From JABMQF01 sp964563755 (GTDB taxonomy: Archaea > Nanobdellota > Nanobdellia > Woesearchaeales > UBA11576): 59,760 bases of DNA. A program made the position numbers and the translations under genes. How positions within the stretch are numbered: the stretch's first letter is position 1; the number at the start of each line of letters is the position of its first letter. The stretch lies in NCBI GenBank assembly GCA_964563755.1, contig CAZLYC010000011.1, forward strand, positions 1-59,760, given 5' to 3'. Positions 1 through 9,366 of the stretch are shown one piece after another. The notes beneath the pieces are model-generated. The model worked only from the letters and a program-made list of their open reading frames with translations. It did no database searches and had not been told where the DNA came from.

Positions 1-1
1 A

Positions 2-2491
2 TTTGATCATCTAAGACTCTTGTTCGCGAGGATTGGCATTCCATATTGTCCTGTTCATAATATCCGTATTGAGCCTCAGAGTCCTCAGAAGATTGCAGAG
101 CACATTTCTGATGAGTTCAAAGGAAGTGTTACTATTCTTGCGCCGATTGTTCGGCAGAAGAAAGGCACGTATGAAAAACTGATAGAAGACCTGGGAAAAG
201 AAGGATACTCAAGAGTGAGAGTCAATAAGAAAATCCAGAGGACTGATGAGAAGGTCAAGCTTGACCGTTACAAGAAGCACGATATCGAGATTGTGATTGA
301 CCGTGTTGATTCGAAGGATCGTTCGAGGATAAGTGAAGCATGTGAGAATGCTTTGAAGCGCTCAGAAGGTCTGATAATAGCGACAGATGAAAAAGGCAAT
401 GAGAAAGTTTATTCGTCAAAACTCTCATGTCCGAAGTGCGATATAAGTTTTGAAGAGTTGCAGCCAAGGATGTTTTCTTTTAACAGTCCTTTTGGTGCGT
501 GTGAAGCGTGTCATGGTCTTGGTATCAGGATGGAGTTCGACCCTGACCTGATTATTCCTGATAAGTCTAAGAGTATTGCTGATGGTGCGATTGCCATCTA
601 CAATAATGCGATGGATGGCTGGAGAATCCAGATTCTTGGCTCTGTTGCCAAACACGCAGGCTTTGACATCTTCACGCCGCTTAACAAGCTAACGAAGAAG
701 CAGATGGATATTTTGATGCATGGTACTGAGGACAATATCAAGTTTAAGATGACTATGAAAGGTGGGGAATCCAGTTGGACTAATACAGGTCATTGGGAAG
801 GCCTCATTCCACAGTCCGACAGGCTTTACAAGCAGACAGAATCTGATTATCGAAGGGAAGAATTGGAAAAATTCATGAAAGTCTTCCACTGTCCGACATG
901 CGATGGTAAACGTCTGAAAGCCAAGATTCTTGCCATTAAGATTGCCGGCAAGTCCATAATTGATGTCACTGACATGTCTGTTGTCAAGTGTATTGATTTT
1001 TTCAGGAACATCAAGCTTACTGATAAGGAAGAGAGCATCGCTAAGCAGGTGTTAAAGGAAATCAGGTCCAGGCTTAATTTCTTGGAGAATGTCGGTCTTG
1101 GTTATCTGACAATTTCAAGGGGCGCAAGCACGCTTAGTGGCGGTGAGGCTCAGAGAATCAGGCTTGCGACGCAGATTGGTTCTAACCTTATGGGTGTTAT
1201 TTACATTCTTGATGAGCCATCTATTGGTTTGCACCAGAGGGATAACCATAAGCTTATCGAAACTCTGCATAAGCTCAGAGATTTAGGTAATACTCTTATT
1301 GTTGTCGAGCATGATGAAGATACTATAAGGAATGCGGATTATGTTGTTGATATGGGTCCGGGTGCTGGTATTCACGGCGGAAAAATCATAGCAGAAGGGA
1401 CTCCTGCGCAGATTGAGAAGAATCCTGAATCTATAACTGGTAAGTATCTGTGTGGCAAGATGGAGATTGATGTGCCAAAGGAGAGAAGGAAGCCTGAAGG
1501 TTTCATCACAATCAAAGGTTGTGCTGAGAACAACCTGAAAAACATTGACGTGAACATTCCTTTAGGTGTTTTTAGTATAATTTCTGGTGTTTCTGGCAGC
1601 GGAAAGTCAACTCTTGTCTACGAAATTCTCTACAAAGCGTTGATGAAGAAGCTTCATGATTCTAAGGATGATCCTGGTAAGCATAAGTCGATAAGTTTTG
1701 ATAAAGAGATAGATAAAGTGATAATTATCGACCAGAGTCCTATTGGTAAGACTCCTAGGAGTAACCCTGCGACGTATACTAAGGTGTTTGATGAAGTGAG
1801 GCAGCTTTTTGCTAGCACTCCTGAAGCGAAGATGAGAGGTTATGCTCCGGGCCGTTTCTCTTTTAACCTTAGCGGCGGAAGGTGTGAAGCTTGCGAGGGC
1901 GATGGGGTCATTAAGATTGAGATGAATTTCCTGCCTGATGTTTATGTAGAGTGTGAGGAGTGCAAAGGCAAGCGTTACAATAATGAGACGCTCGAAGTTA
2001 CATACAAGGGCAAGAACATCGCTGAAGTTCTTGCTATGAGTGTTGACGAGGCATTGCAGATTTTTGAGAATATTCCATCATTGAAGACAAAGCTTGAGAC
2101 GCTTAAGAGGGTCGGTCTTGATTATATCAAATTAGGTCAGAGTTCTACCACTCTCAGCGGCGGTGAGGCGCAGCGTATCAAGTTGACAAGGGAGCTTTCG
2201 AAGCGTGCGACAGGAAAAACAGTTTATTTGCTTGACGAACCAACTACAGGATTGCATTTCCATGATGTTAAGAAACTGATTAAGGTCCTTGATGACCTTG
2301 TTGCGATGGGTAATAGCGTAATTGTCATCGAGCATAATCTTGATGTCATCAAGTCTGCTGATTATGTTGTTGATTTGGGTCCTGAAGGTGGCGACGCTGG
2401 TGGAAAGGTTGTTGCTTCAGGTACTCCGGAGGATATCTGTAAGAACAAGGGCAGTTATACTGGTCAGTTCTTGTGTAAGATTCTAAAATGA
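2..2491 (+). CDS. uvrA: UvrA, excinuclease ABC subunit A (5' end outside window)
   Basis: Damage-recognition ATPase of nucleotide-excision repair; it loads UvrB on DNA. The reading frame is open to the window edge and starts inside the conserved LRLLFARIG segment, so by family comparison roughly 110 N-terminal residues, including the first Walker A, lie upstream. Visible parts are the first zinc module (CPKC to CEAC, about nt 430-520), two ABC signatures (LSGGEAQR near nt 1133 and 2153), two Walker B segments (ILDEPSIGLH and LLDEPTTGLH), the second Walker A (GSGKST near nt 1600) and the second zinc module (CEAC to CEEC, nt 1884-1965). The stop overlaps the uvrC start by 4 bp (ATGA), which indicates translational coupling. 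This is bacterial-type repair in an archaeal genome. Confidence 0.97.
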   Translation, partial: FDHLRLLFARIGIPYCPVHNIRIEPQSPQKIAEHISDEFKGSVTILAPIVRQKKGTYEKLIEDLGKEGYSRVRVNKKIQRTDEKVKLDRYKKHDIEIVIDRVDSKDRSRISEACENALKRSEGLIIATDEKGNEKVYSSKLSCPKCDISFEELQPRMFSFNSPFGACEACHGLGIRMEFDPDLIIPDKSKSIADGAIAIYNNAMDGWRIQILGSVAKHAGFDIFTPLNKLTKKQMDILMHGTEDNIKFKMTMKGGESSWTNTGHWEGLIPQSDRLYKQTESDYRREELEKFMKVFHCPTCDGKRLKAKILAIKIAGKSIIDVTDMSVVKCIDFFRNIKLTDKEESIAKQVLKEIRSRLNFLENVGLGYLTISRGASTLSGGEAQRIRLATQIGSNLMGVIYILDEPSIGLHQRDNHKLIETLHKLRDLGNTLIVVEHDEDTIRNADYVVDMGPGAGIHGGKIIAEGTPAQIEKNPESITGKYLCGKMEIDVPKERRKPEGFITIKGCAENNLKNIDVNIPLGVFSIISGVSGSGKSTLVYEILYKALMKKLHDSKDDPGKHKSISFDKEIDKVIIIDQSPIGKTPRSNPATYTKVFDEVRQLFASTPEAKMRGYAPGRFSFNLSGGRCEACEGDGVIKIEMNFLPDVYVECEECKGKRYNNETLEVTYKGKNIAEVLAMSVDEALQIFENIPSLKTKLETLKRVGLDYIKLGQSSTTLSGGEAQRIKLTRELSKRATGKTVYLLDEPTTGLHFHDVKKLIKVLDDLVAMGNSVIVIEHNLDVIKSADYVVDLGPEGGDAGGKVVASGTPEDICKNKGSYTGQFLCKILK

Positions 2492-4041
2492 TAGACTTAA
2501 AGAGCATTCCGAATGAGCCTGGATGTTATATCTACAAGGACAAGCATAATAACATAATTTACGTCGGGAAAGCCAAGAACCTGAAGAAGAGGGTTTCTAG
2601 TTATTTCCAGAAGAAAGATTTGGATGCGAAAACAGGCATGCTTGTTTCAAACATTGCTTCTGTCGATTACATAATAACTAAGAGCGAGGTTGATGCTTTT
2701 ATTCTTGAGAGCAATCTGGTGAAGCAGCATCAGCCGAAGTACAACATAGACCTAAAAGATGGTAAAAGATATGCATACATAGAATTGACAAAGGAGGATT
2801 TTCCGAGGGTGCTTTATGCCCGTGACAGGAAGGATGATGCTGTTTATTTTGGTCCTATGACCTCTGCGCAGGAAAGAGATCTGATAATTGAGACTGTGAA
2901 TAAGCATTTTCAGTTGAGGACGTGCAGGAAGTTTCCAAAACGGCCGTGCATACGGTATCATATCCATTTGTGCAAGGCTCCTTGTGCAGGTTATATATCA
3001 AAAGAGGATTACAAGGCGTTGGTTGAGAATGTAAAGTTCATTCTTAATGGTGATGCTGCGGAATTGCTTGGTATACTGAAAAAAGATATGAAGAGATTGT
3101 CAGACTCTCAAAGTTATGAAGCTGCTCTCGAGCTTAGGGACCAGCTGTTCGCGCTTGAGCGTCTTAAGGAGCATCAGGCGATTGAACGTAAGAAGAAGTA
3201 TGATGAGGATGTCATCTGCAGCAGGATAAGGGATGGCAAGGCTTACGTCCTTGTGTTCAACGTCTATAAAGGGACGCTTATCAACAAGAAGGATTTTGTT
3301 TTTGATGCGCAGGAAGGATTTTTTGAGGAGTTCCTGCTAAGATATTACTCTGAGAATGAGATTCCTGATGAAATAGTTTCTGACAAGAAATTTGATGAGT
3401 CGATGACTGAATACTTGTCAAGCGTGAAAGGAAAAAAAGTGCGTTTGGTTGTTCCTGAGAAGGGTGATAAGAAAGAATTGGTCGACCTTGCATTAAAGAA
3501 TATTGAGGTTAGTTTCTTTGGCAACTTGGCGAAGCTTGATGACTTGAAGGATAAGCTTAGATTACAGGGTGCTCCGTCGGTTATTGAGTGTTTTGATATC
3601 TCTCATCTTTCCGGTACTGCTATGGTGGGTTCTATGGTGCAGTTCAGGAATGGTATTCCGTATAAGTCGGGTTATAGGCGTTTCAAGATAAAGACAGTGG
3701 ATAAGATTGATGATTTTGCATCTATTGCTGAAGTTGTACGAAGAAGATATTTGAGAATCATGCTTGAGAAGCAGGATAATCCTGACTTGATTATCATTGA
3801 CGGCGGGTTGGGTCAGCTTCATGCCGCGATGGATGAGCTCAGCAAGCTCAACTTGAAGATTCCAATCATTTCTATTGCCAAGCGTTTTGAAGAAGTCTAT
3901 GTTCCGGGCTTGCGTTTTCCTTTGCGTCTTGACAGGAAAGGCAAGGCTTTGCAGCTCATTCAGAACATCAGGGATGAGGCGCACAGGTTTGCAATAGGAT
4001 ACAATCGTTTGTTAAGAAAGAAAAAGATTTACAAAGATTAG
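2488..4041 (+). CDS. uvrC: UvrC, excinuclease ABC subunit C, lacking the C-terminal HhH domain
   Basis: Dual-incision nuclease of nucleotide-excision repair, 517 residues. The N-terminal GIY-YIG domain is clear (PGCYIY then IYVGKAKNLKKR). A UVR helix pair lies around residues 200-230. The C-terminal RNase H-like nuclease keeps its acidic set (CFDISH, IIIDGGLGQL) and the late histidine (DEAHRFAI). The protein stops at RLLRKKKIYKD, just after the nuclease. Bacterial UvrC proteins are about 600 residues because a tandem helix-hairpin-helix follows, and that domain is absent here. The next gene ends 5 bp away on the other strand, so there is no room for the missing part. Coupled to uvrA by the ATGA overlap. 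Confidence 0.96.
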   Translation: MIDLKSIPNEPGCYIYKDKHNNIIYVGKAKNLKKRVSSYFQKKDLDAKTGMLVSNIASVDYIITKSEVDAFILESNLVKQHQPKYNIDLKDGKRYAYIELTKEDFPRVLYARDRKDDAVYFGPMTSAQERDLIIETVNKHFQLRTCRKFPKRPCIRYHIHLCKAPCAGYISKEDYKALVENVKFILNGDAAELLGILKKDMKRLSDSQSYEAALELRDQLFALERLKEHQAIERKKKYDEDVICSRIRDGKAYVLVFNVYKGTLINKKDFVFDAQEGFFEEFLLRYYSENEIPDEIVSDKKFDESMTEYLSSVKGKKVRLVVPEKGDKKELVDLALKNIEVSFFGNLAKLDDLKDKLRLQGAPSVIECFDISHLSGTAMVGSMVQFRNGIPYKSGYRRFKIKTVDKIDDFASIAEVVRRRYLRIMLEKQDNPDLIIIDGGLGQLHAAMDELSKLNLKIPIISIAKRFEEVYVPGLRFPLRLDRKGKALQLIQNIRDEAHRFAIGYNRLLRKKKIYKD

Positions 4042-4046
4042 ACCGT

Positions 4047-4469
4047 TTATTCATATGTATTGTCTAATCCTGTATTGTTATATACTATCTCGTCAGGTTT
4101 TCTTCCGATCGACTGTCTTTTTGCCTCTGAAAGATAGCTGTCAAGGATGGTAGTCAGTCCTTTTTGTGCGAGTTCGTCTCTGCTGTAGAATCGTATGTGT
4201 CCGCCGTCTGAGTGTGCTGCATATGCTACTTTGTCTGTGCAGTTCTTGTCAGATAGAAGTACATCATTGCCGTCTAGCGTTATTGCGAGTTCGCAGTCCT
4301 GTGTTTTGCTTCCGCAGTCCTGGACTTTTGTGTATGTTACTTCTTGTCCTTCAAGTCTTACTGTATACTTGTCTTCTATTTCGCATGGCTCAAAAGATGT
4401 TGCGCATGCCGATGCGCCGATTAGTGATGCGCAAAGCAGGTCTATTGTCTTGTTTCTTATTGTTTTCAT
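4047..4469 (-). CDS. small secreted or lipid-anchored protein of unknown function
   Basis: About 140 residues, not recognised. The ATG at 4469 is preferred over an upstream in-frame TTG because AGGAG sits about 12 bases before the ATG. The N-terminus is basic and then hydrophobic (IDLLCASLIGASACATSF), consistent with a signal peptide and possibly a lipidation cysteine. The mature part holds several cysteines (near CEIED, QDCGSKTQDC, KNCTDK) that could form disulfides outside the cell. The gene converges on uvrC, separated by 5 bp, and lies between uvrC and uvrB without an evident functional link to repair. Confidence 0.7.
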   Translation of the reverse strand: MKTIRNKTIDLLCASLIGASACATSFEPCEIEDKYTVRLEGQEVTYTKVQDCGSKTQDCELAITLDGNDVLLSDKNCTDKVAYAAHSDGGHIRFYSRDELAQKGLTTILDSYLSEAKRQSIGRKPDEIVYNNTGLDNTYE

Positions 4470-4526
4470 GTTCTCTCTCAACTCCTAAATTTTTATTTAC
4501 GGGAGGTCAAAATCGCAAGTAGGAGG

Positions 4527-4534
4527 TATATAAG
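4527..4534 (+). promoter_or_regulatory. TATA box for uvrB
   Basis: TATATAAG lies about 60 bases before the uvrB ATG, predicting transcription start near 4556 and a leader of roughly 35 nt without a clear Shine-Dalgarno. uvrB therefore appears to have its own promoter, separate from uvrA-uvrC. Confidence 0.5.
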
Positions 4535-4591
4535 GTTAACTATCAGGTTCAGGTCGTAAGTTTTTTTAACCAGCCTTGTTTTTATAGTGTG

Positions 4592-7500
4592 ATGGCAGAC
4601 AAGTTCGTGCTTAAGTCTTCATTTAAGCCTAAGGGCAGCCAGCCTGAGGCGATAAATAAGTTAGTTGCAGGGCTAAAAGAAGGCAAGCATTTCCAGACTC
4701 TTCTGGGTGTCACGGGTTCCGGCAAAAGTCTTGACTATAATGATCAATTATTAGTGCATAACTTCTCAGGATTTATTGAAAAATTAAAGATAGGTGATTT
4801 TGTTGAGAAAAACCTAAAGAATCCAAAAAGTATGGGCAACACAAGTTATGATTTTTCCAGAGGATATCGGGTGTTATCTTTTGACCCAGTCAAAAAACTG
4901 ATTGAAGAAAAAGATATCTTAGAGTTGTCACGTCACAAAGAAGGGTTTGTCTATGAGATATCTTTAGATAATGGTTCGAAAATCAATGTTACAAAAGACC
5001 ATAACTGCTTCAGATTCAGGGATTGCTCATTAGATTTATGCAAAACAGAGGATCTACATGTCGGTGAATACCTCCCGACATCAGCAAGACCCATGTTACC
5101 TAAAAAATTTTTGAAGTTCATAAATATTCTTGATCATTATGATTCTGCAAAATTAGATGTGCGTGCGCTCGTAGCAAAGAATACGCATAGTTCACTTCTA
5201 AAAGTTTTAAAAAAAAGACATCGTGCCCCTAATTGGAAATTACAGCAAATTATTTCAGGGACCAACGAAGGGGGAATAGATATATGTGAACTTAAAGAAT
5301 ATACTTCTTTGCTTAGGAAGAATTTTTCCAATAGCCTAAAAAAAGTAAAGCTGATAAATCGAAAAAACCGGGTTCCCGCAATCATTGAAATTGACGATAA
5401 TTTTCTCACGTTCATGGGACTTTATGTTTCTGAAGGACATGGAACTAACAGGTATGTGACAATATCCAATTCTAATTTAAGTCTTCAAAAAAAGTGCATG
5501 TCATTTTGGAAATCTCTCTGTTTGAATTATAACATAAGAAATAAGAATGACATCCAATACAATTCCGTAGCATTGGCAAGATTTTGCCACATTTTTGGAA
5601 AGACTGCAAAGTACAAAAACATACCTTCACTATTTTACAATCTTTCTGACAAACACATTTCGGTATTTTTAAGAGCAATATTTGACGGAGATGGGTACGT
5701 TGAGAGGAACTCAGCAAACTTGACTTCCGCTTCAGAAGAACTCGTAAATGACTTAAAAAATATCTTGCTGAGATACAGTATCACATCAAGGATCCGTACA
5801 AAAATTGTGAACTCAAAAAAATATTATCTTCTATCAATTTCAGGAAGGCGAAATCTGATTCGCTTTAGCAAAAATATATCATTTTCATTAGAATACAAAA
5901 AAGAAGCTTTGACAAAGACCATCAGAGAGACGGAAAATACAAATGTCGATTTGATTCCCGATTCTTCAGGGTTCATTAAAAAAATACGGGCTGATTACTC
6001 GCTTTCTCAGATGAGGATGTCAAAGCTTATGAACTGCGAACGAAGCTTTATTTCCATGATTGAATCAGGGAAAAGAAATCCTTCAAAAAAGATAATGAAA
6101 AATCTATTTCATTGGCTCGAGAAAAAAGATAAGAAATTCTCCTATCTTAAGAATCTGCTGGATTTTAATTTCGGAAAGATTGTTGGAATAAAAAGAGTAA
6201 AATCATTTAACGGTTATGTTTATGATATCTCTGTAAAAGATAATGAGAACTTTGCTGCAGGTCTCGGGAATATTTTTGTCCATAATACATTCACCACAGC
6301 CAATGTCATTGCTGCTGTACAGAAACCTGCTTTAGTTATTGTCCACAACAAGACACTTGCTGCTCAGTTGTACAACGAACTGAAAGAGTTCTTTCCTGAC
6401 AATCGGGTGGAGTATTTTGTTTCGTATTACGATTATTATCAGCCGGAGTCTTATCTTCCGTCAAAGGACCTGTATATCGAGAAGGAGTCTCAGGTGAACC
6501 CCAAGATTGAGATGATGAGACTTTCAGCGACGGCATCTATTTTATCGAGAAGGGACACAATCATTGTCGCATCAGTATCATGCATCTATGGTTTGGGTAA
6601 CCCGAAGAATTACAGGAATCTTGGTTTTGATATTGAGGTCAAGCAGAAGATTTCACGTAAAGAGCTGTTGAAGAATCTTATTGTCAGCCAGTATGAGCGT
6701 AATGATACTGAGCTTATGCCCGGAAGATTCAGGGTTAAGGGCGACACCATAGACCTTGTGCCTAGTTTTTACAATAACATAATCCGTATCGATATGTTTG
6801 GTGATTCTATCGAGAGCATCACTGAGATTGACAAGAATACTGGTGAGAAGCTTGATTCTTTGAAACATTATCTGATTTTTCCTGCTAAGCATTTCGTGAT
6901 TCCGGAAAGTGATAAGAGACGGGCGATGGATTCTATCAGGGCTGAGCTTGAAGAGCACTTGCCTAAGCTTGAGTTGGTCGAAGCTCATCGCTTGAAGCAG
7001 CGCACTCTCTTTGATTTGGAGATGATTGAGGAGACTGGTTACTGCAGCGGTGTTGAGAATTATTCGAGACATTTTGACAACAGGAAGAAGGGCGAGAAGC
7101 CTTACACGCTCATGGATTATTTTCCTGATGATTTCCTGCTTATAATAGACGAGAGCCATCAGACTGTTCCGCAGCTGCATGGCATGTACAACGGTGACAA
7201 GGCAAGAAAGAAGAATCTGGTTGATTATGGCTGGCGTCTTCCTTGCGCTTTTGATAATCGTCCTTTGAAGTTTGAGGAGTTTGAGAAGTATATGCATGAT
7301 GTTGTTTTTGTCTCTGCAACTCCTGCAGAATATGAGCTTTCAAAGTCCAGTCAGGTTGTCGAGCAGATAATAAGGCCTACAGGTCTTGTTGACCCGACAA
7401 TCGAAGTGAGAAAAACTAAGGGGCAGATAGAAGACCTGCTTAAAGAATTGAATTCTGTGATTAAAGCTGGAAACCGCGCTCTTGTCACGACTCTTACTAA

Positions 7501-8086
7501 GAAGCTTGCTGAGGAGTTGAGTGAGTTCTTGTCATCGAAAGGTGTGAAGACAAGGTATCTGCATTCTGAGATTGATACTCTTGAACGAAATGAGATAATA
7601 CGCGAATTGAGGCTTGGCAAGTTCGATGTTCTCGTGGGTATTAACCTCTTGAGGGAAGGTCTTGATATTCCTGAAGTCGGTTTTATCGGCATCCTTGATG
7701 CGGATAAGGAAGGTTTTTTGCGTGATGCGAGGAGTCTGATCCAGATAACCGGCAGGGCAGCGAGAAATGTAGATTCTCATGTCGTCCTGTACGCAGATAA
7801 CATGACTGATTCTATGAAGAAGGCCATTGCTGAGACCAAGAGACGCAGGGAGATTCAGATTGAGTACAACAAGAAGCACAAAATCACTCCTAAGACAATA
7901 ATTAAGCCAATCAGGGCTAAGGAAGTTGATATTACTGATATCAAGCACATTCCTAAGAATGAGTTGGCTAATGTTATTATTGAACTCGAATCTGATATGA
8001 AGAATGCGGCTGATACTTTGGATTTTGAGAAGGCTATTGCCATAAGAGACCGTCTTAAGAAGCTTAAGGAGAGAGTAGAGAATTGA
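4592..8086 (+). CDS. uvrB: UvrB, excinuclease ABC subunit B, interrupted by an intein
   Basis: Helicase-fold damage-verification subunit of UvrABC. The precursor has 1164 residues; removing the intein leaves a normal UvrB of about 644. The start is the ATG at 4592 (MADKFVLKSSF); a GTG one codon upstream is less likely. Extein motifs are Walker A GVTGSGK-TFT (split by the intein), YYDYYQPE of the beta-hairpin region, DESH box II (near nt 7150), SATPAEYE, GINLLREGLDIPEV, QITGRAARN, and a C-terminal UVR domain (DFEKAIAIRDRLKKLKE) for UvrC contact. Splicing is required to rebuild the P-loop. It follows uvrA-uvrC after one inverted gene. Confidence 0.97.
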   Translation: MADKFVLKSSFKPKGSQPEAINKLVAGLKEGKHFQTLLGVTGSGKSLDYNDQLLVHNFSGFIEKLKIGDFVEKNLKNPKSMGNTSYDFSRGYRVLSFDPVKKLIEEKDILELSRHKEGFVYEISLDNGSKINVTKDHNCFRFRDCSLDLCKTEDLHVGEYLPTSARPMLPKKFLKFINILDHYDSAKLDVRALVAKNTHSSLLKVLKKRHRAPNWKLQQIISGTNEGGIDICELKEYTSLLRKNFSNSLKKVKLINRKNRVPAIIEIDDNFLTFMGLYVSEGHGTNRYVTISNSNLSLQKKCMSFWKSLCLNYNIRNKNDIQYNSVALARFCHIFGKTAKYKNIPSLFYNLSDKHISVFLRAIFDGDGYVERNSANLTSASEELVNDLKNILLRYSITSRIRTKIVNSKKYYLLSISGRRNLIRFSKNISFSLEYKKEALTKTIRETENTNVDLIPDSSGFIKKIRADYSLSQMRMSKLMNCERSFISMIESGKRNPSKKIMKNLFHWLEKKDKKFSYLKNLLDFNFGKIVGIKRVKSFNGYVYDISVKDNENFAAGLGNIFVHNTFTTANVIAAVQKPALVIVHNKTLAAQLYNELKEFFPDNRVEYFVSYYDYYQPESYLPSKDLYIEKESQVNPKIEMMRLSATASILSRRDTIIVASVSCIYGLGNPKNYRNLGFDIEVKQKISRKELLKNLIVSQYERNDTELMPGRFRVKGDTIDLVPSFYNNIIRIDMFGDSIESITEIDKNTGEKLDSLKHYLIFPAKHFVIPESDKRRAMDSIRAELEEHLPKLELVEAHRLKQRTLFDLEMIEETGYCSGVENYSRHFDNRKKGEKPYTLMDYFPDDFLLIIDESHQTVPQLHGMYNGDKARKKNLVDYGWRLPCAFDNRPLKFEEFEKYMHDVVFVSATPAEYELSKSSQVVEQIIRPTGLVDPTIEVRKTKGQIEDLLKELNSVIKAGNRALVTTLTKKLAEELSEFLSSKGVKTRYLHSEIDTLERNEIIRELRLGKFDVLVGINLLREGLDIPEVGFIGILDADKEGFLRDARSLIQITGRAARNVDSHVVLYADNMTDSMKKAIAETKRRREIQIEYNKKHKITPKTIIKPIRAKEVDITDIKHIPKNELANVIIELESDMKNAADTLDFEKAIAIRDRLKKLKERVEN
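4727..6286 (+). mobile_element. Intein with LAGLIDADG homing endonuclease and HTH segment, in UvrB Walker A
   Basis: 520 residues (1560 bp) inserted between Lys and Thr of GSGK-T in the P-loop. Ser is residue 1 (SLDYND), block B has TKDH (VTKDHNCFR), and the C-terminus is VYDISVKDNENFAAG then FVHN, followed by Thr +1: a standard Ser1 / His-Asn / Thr arrangement. The endonuclease motifs are MGLYVSEGH and LRAIFDGDGYV, and the acidic residues of both are kept, so it could be active. Between the endonuclease and block F lies a segment resembling an XRE-type helix-turn-helix (LSQMRMSKLMNCERSFISMI then ESGKRNPS). Base composition is clearly AT-richer than the exteins, with many A runs, as expected for a transferred element. 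Confidence 0.95.
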
Positions 8087-8148
8087 GTGCTTTTGGGCAA
8101 AATAATTATAAACTCCTGATAGATTGATATCTTTGGAGGTAATTTAAC

Positions 8149-8346
8149 ATGCATCATGAGAATAAGAAAGTGTGGTGGGTGGATAAGGCAGTCTGGGTTA
8201 TGCTTGTCGCGTATATTGCGGGCATAGTGTTTCTTTACGTGCAGGACCAGCAGGCAAACTTGTATCTGTTCCTGATAACTGTCACATTGTTGTTCATACT
8301 TGGTATGCTTATCGCGATTGCGTACATGATTGCGATGAAGGAATAA
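8149..8346 (+). CDS. small two-helix membrane protein, unknown
   Basis: A 65-residue protein, not recognised. GGAGGT seven to eight bases before the ATG supports translation. Two hydrophobic segments (residues about 14-31, AVWVMLVAYIAGIVFLYV, and 38-60) flank a short DQQANLY loop, and the N-terminus is charged with paired tryptophans (KKVWWVDK). It lies between uvrB and the dihydrouridine synthase gene on the same strand and may be cotranscribed with the latter. Confidence 0.7.
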   Translation: MHHENKKVWWVDKAVWVMLVAYIAGIVFLYVQDQQANLYLFLITVTLLFILGMLIAIAYMIAMKE

Positions 8347-8357
8347 ATTCTTTTTTT

Positions 8358-9326
8358 ATGGTTTCTTCTATTAAGATAGGTAATGTAAGGCTGAAGAATC
8401 ATTTAGTCCTTGCTCCGCTTCTTGGCGTGAACTGCCTCGCGTTTAGGCTGCTCTGCCACAAGTACGGTGCTGGATTGGTCTATTCTCCTATGATTCATAG
8501 CATATCCCTTGTGAAGAATCATGCTTTGCATGAGAAGATTGTTGATTTTGTGGATGAAGAGCGGCCTGTTGCGTGCCAGCTCATAGGCAACGATGCAAAA
8601 GTCATGGTTGAGTCTTTGGAGTTTGTTGAAAAAAAGTGCGATATCATTGATTTGAATTTCGGCTGTCCTGATCCTGATATCGTTGAACAGAAGTTAGGTG
8701 CTTATTTTTCTAAGCATCCAGATGTTGCTGCGAAAATCGTGAATAAGGTTGTTTCTGCTTCAAAGAATCCAGTCACTGCTAAGATTAGGCTTGGCTGGGA
8801 TGATAGAAGTAAAAACTATCTTAAGTTTGCAAAGATACTTGAGGATTCTGGTGTTTCTGCTATTGCTCTTCATGCCCGGACAAAGAAGCAGATGTATGCT
8901 GGCAAGGCTGATTGGAGCGCAATCAAGGAATTGAAGGAAAAAGTGGATATTCCTGTTATTGGCAATGGGGATGTTTGGAAAGGCGAGGATGCCAAGCTTA
9001 TGATTGAACAGACTGGCTGTGATTTTGTGATGATTGGCCGTGGTGCGATAACCAATCCTTTCATATTCAAACAATGCATGGAGTTTTCTAAGGATGGCAA
9101 GACTACGCCGAATCAGTCTTATGAAGAAAAAGGCAGGATGATCCTTGATTTCCTGAAGATTTACAATAAGGTGCAGAAAGTCAAGAGTCTTGCTCAGATG
9201 AAGCAGCATTCTGTCTGGATGTGCAGCGGTCTTGAGGGTGCGGCAAAGAAGCGCAACCTGATAAACAGGGCCAAGGATGAGAAAGAGCTGGTTTCTACTA
9301 TAAAAAGTGAGTTTGGTCTGGAATAG
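8358..9326 (+). CDS. tRNA-dihydrouridine synthase family protein
   Basis: FMN-dependent TIM-barrel enzyme that reduces specific uridines in tRNA to dihydrouridine. The 322 residues show the family hallmark NFGCPDPDIV with the catalytic cysteine near residue 103, an LAPLLGVN-like N-terminal strand, the KIRLGWDD segment, HARTKKQMYAGKADW (family HxRT...G.aDW), and phosphate-binding strands VIGNGDV and MIGRGAITNPF. Length matches the family. The start ATG follows a T-run without a clear ribosome-binding site. The exact uridine target cannot be read from sequence. Confidence 0.93.
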   Translation: MVSSIKIGNVRLKNHLVLAPLLGVNCLAFRLLCHKYGAGLVYSPMIHSISLVKNHALHEKIVDFVDEERPVACQLIGNDAKVMVESLEFVEKKCDIIDLNFGCPDPDIVEQKLGAYFSKHPDVAAKIVNKVVSASKNPVTAKIRLGWDDRSKNYLKFAKILEDSGVSAIALHARTKKQMYAGKADWSAIKELKEKVDIPVIGNGDVWKGEDAKLMIEQTGCDFVMIGRGAITNPFIFKQCMEFSKDGKTTPNQSYEEKGRMILDFLKIYNKVQKVKSLAQMKQHSVWMCSGLEGAAKKRNLINRAKDEKELVSTIKSEFGLE

Positions 9327-9366
9327 GCGCAAATATTTATAATGGGCACTGGATAAACAGGTTGTT

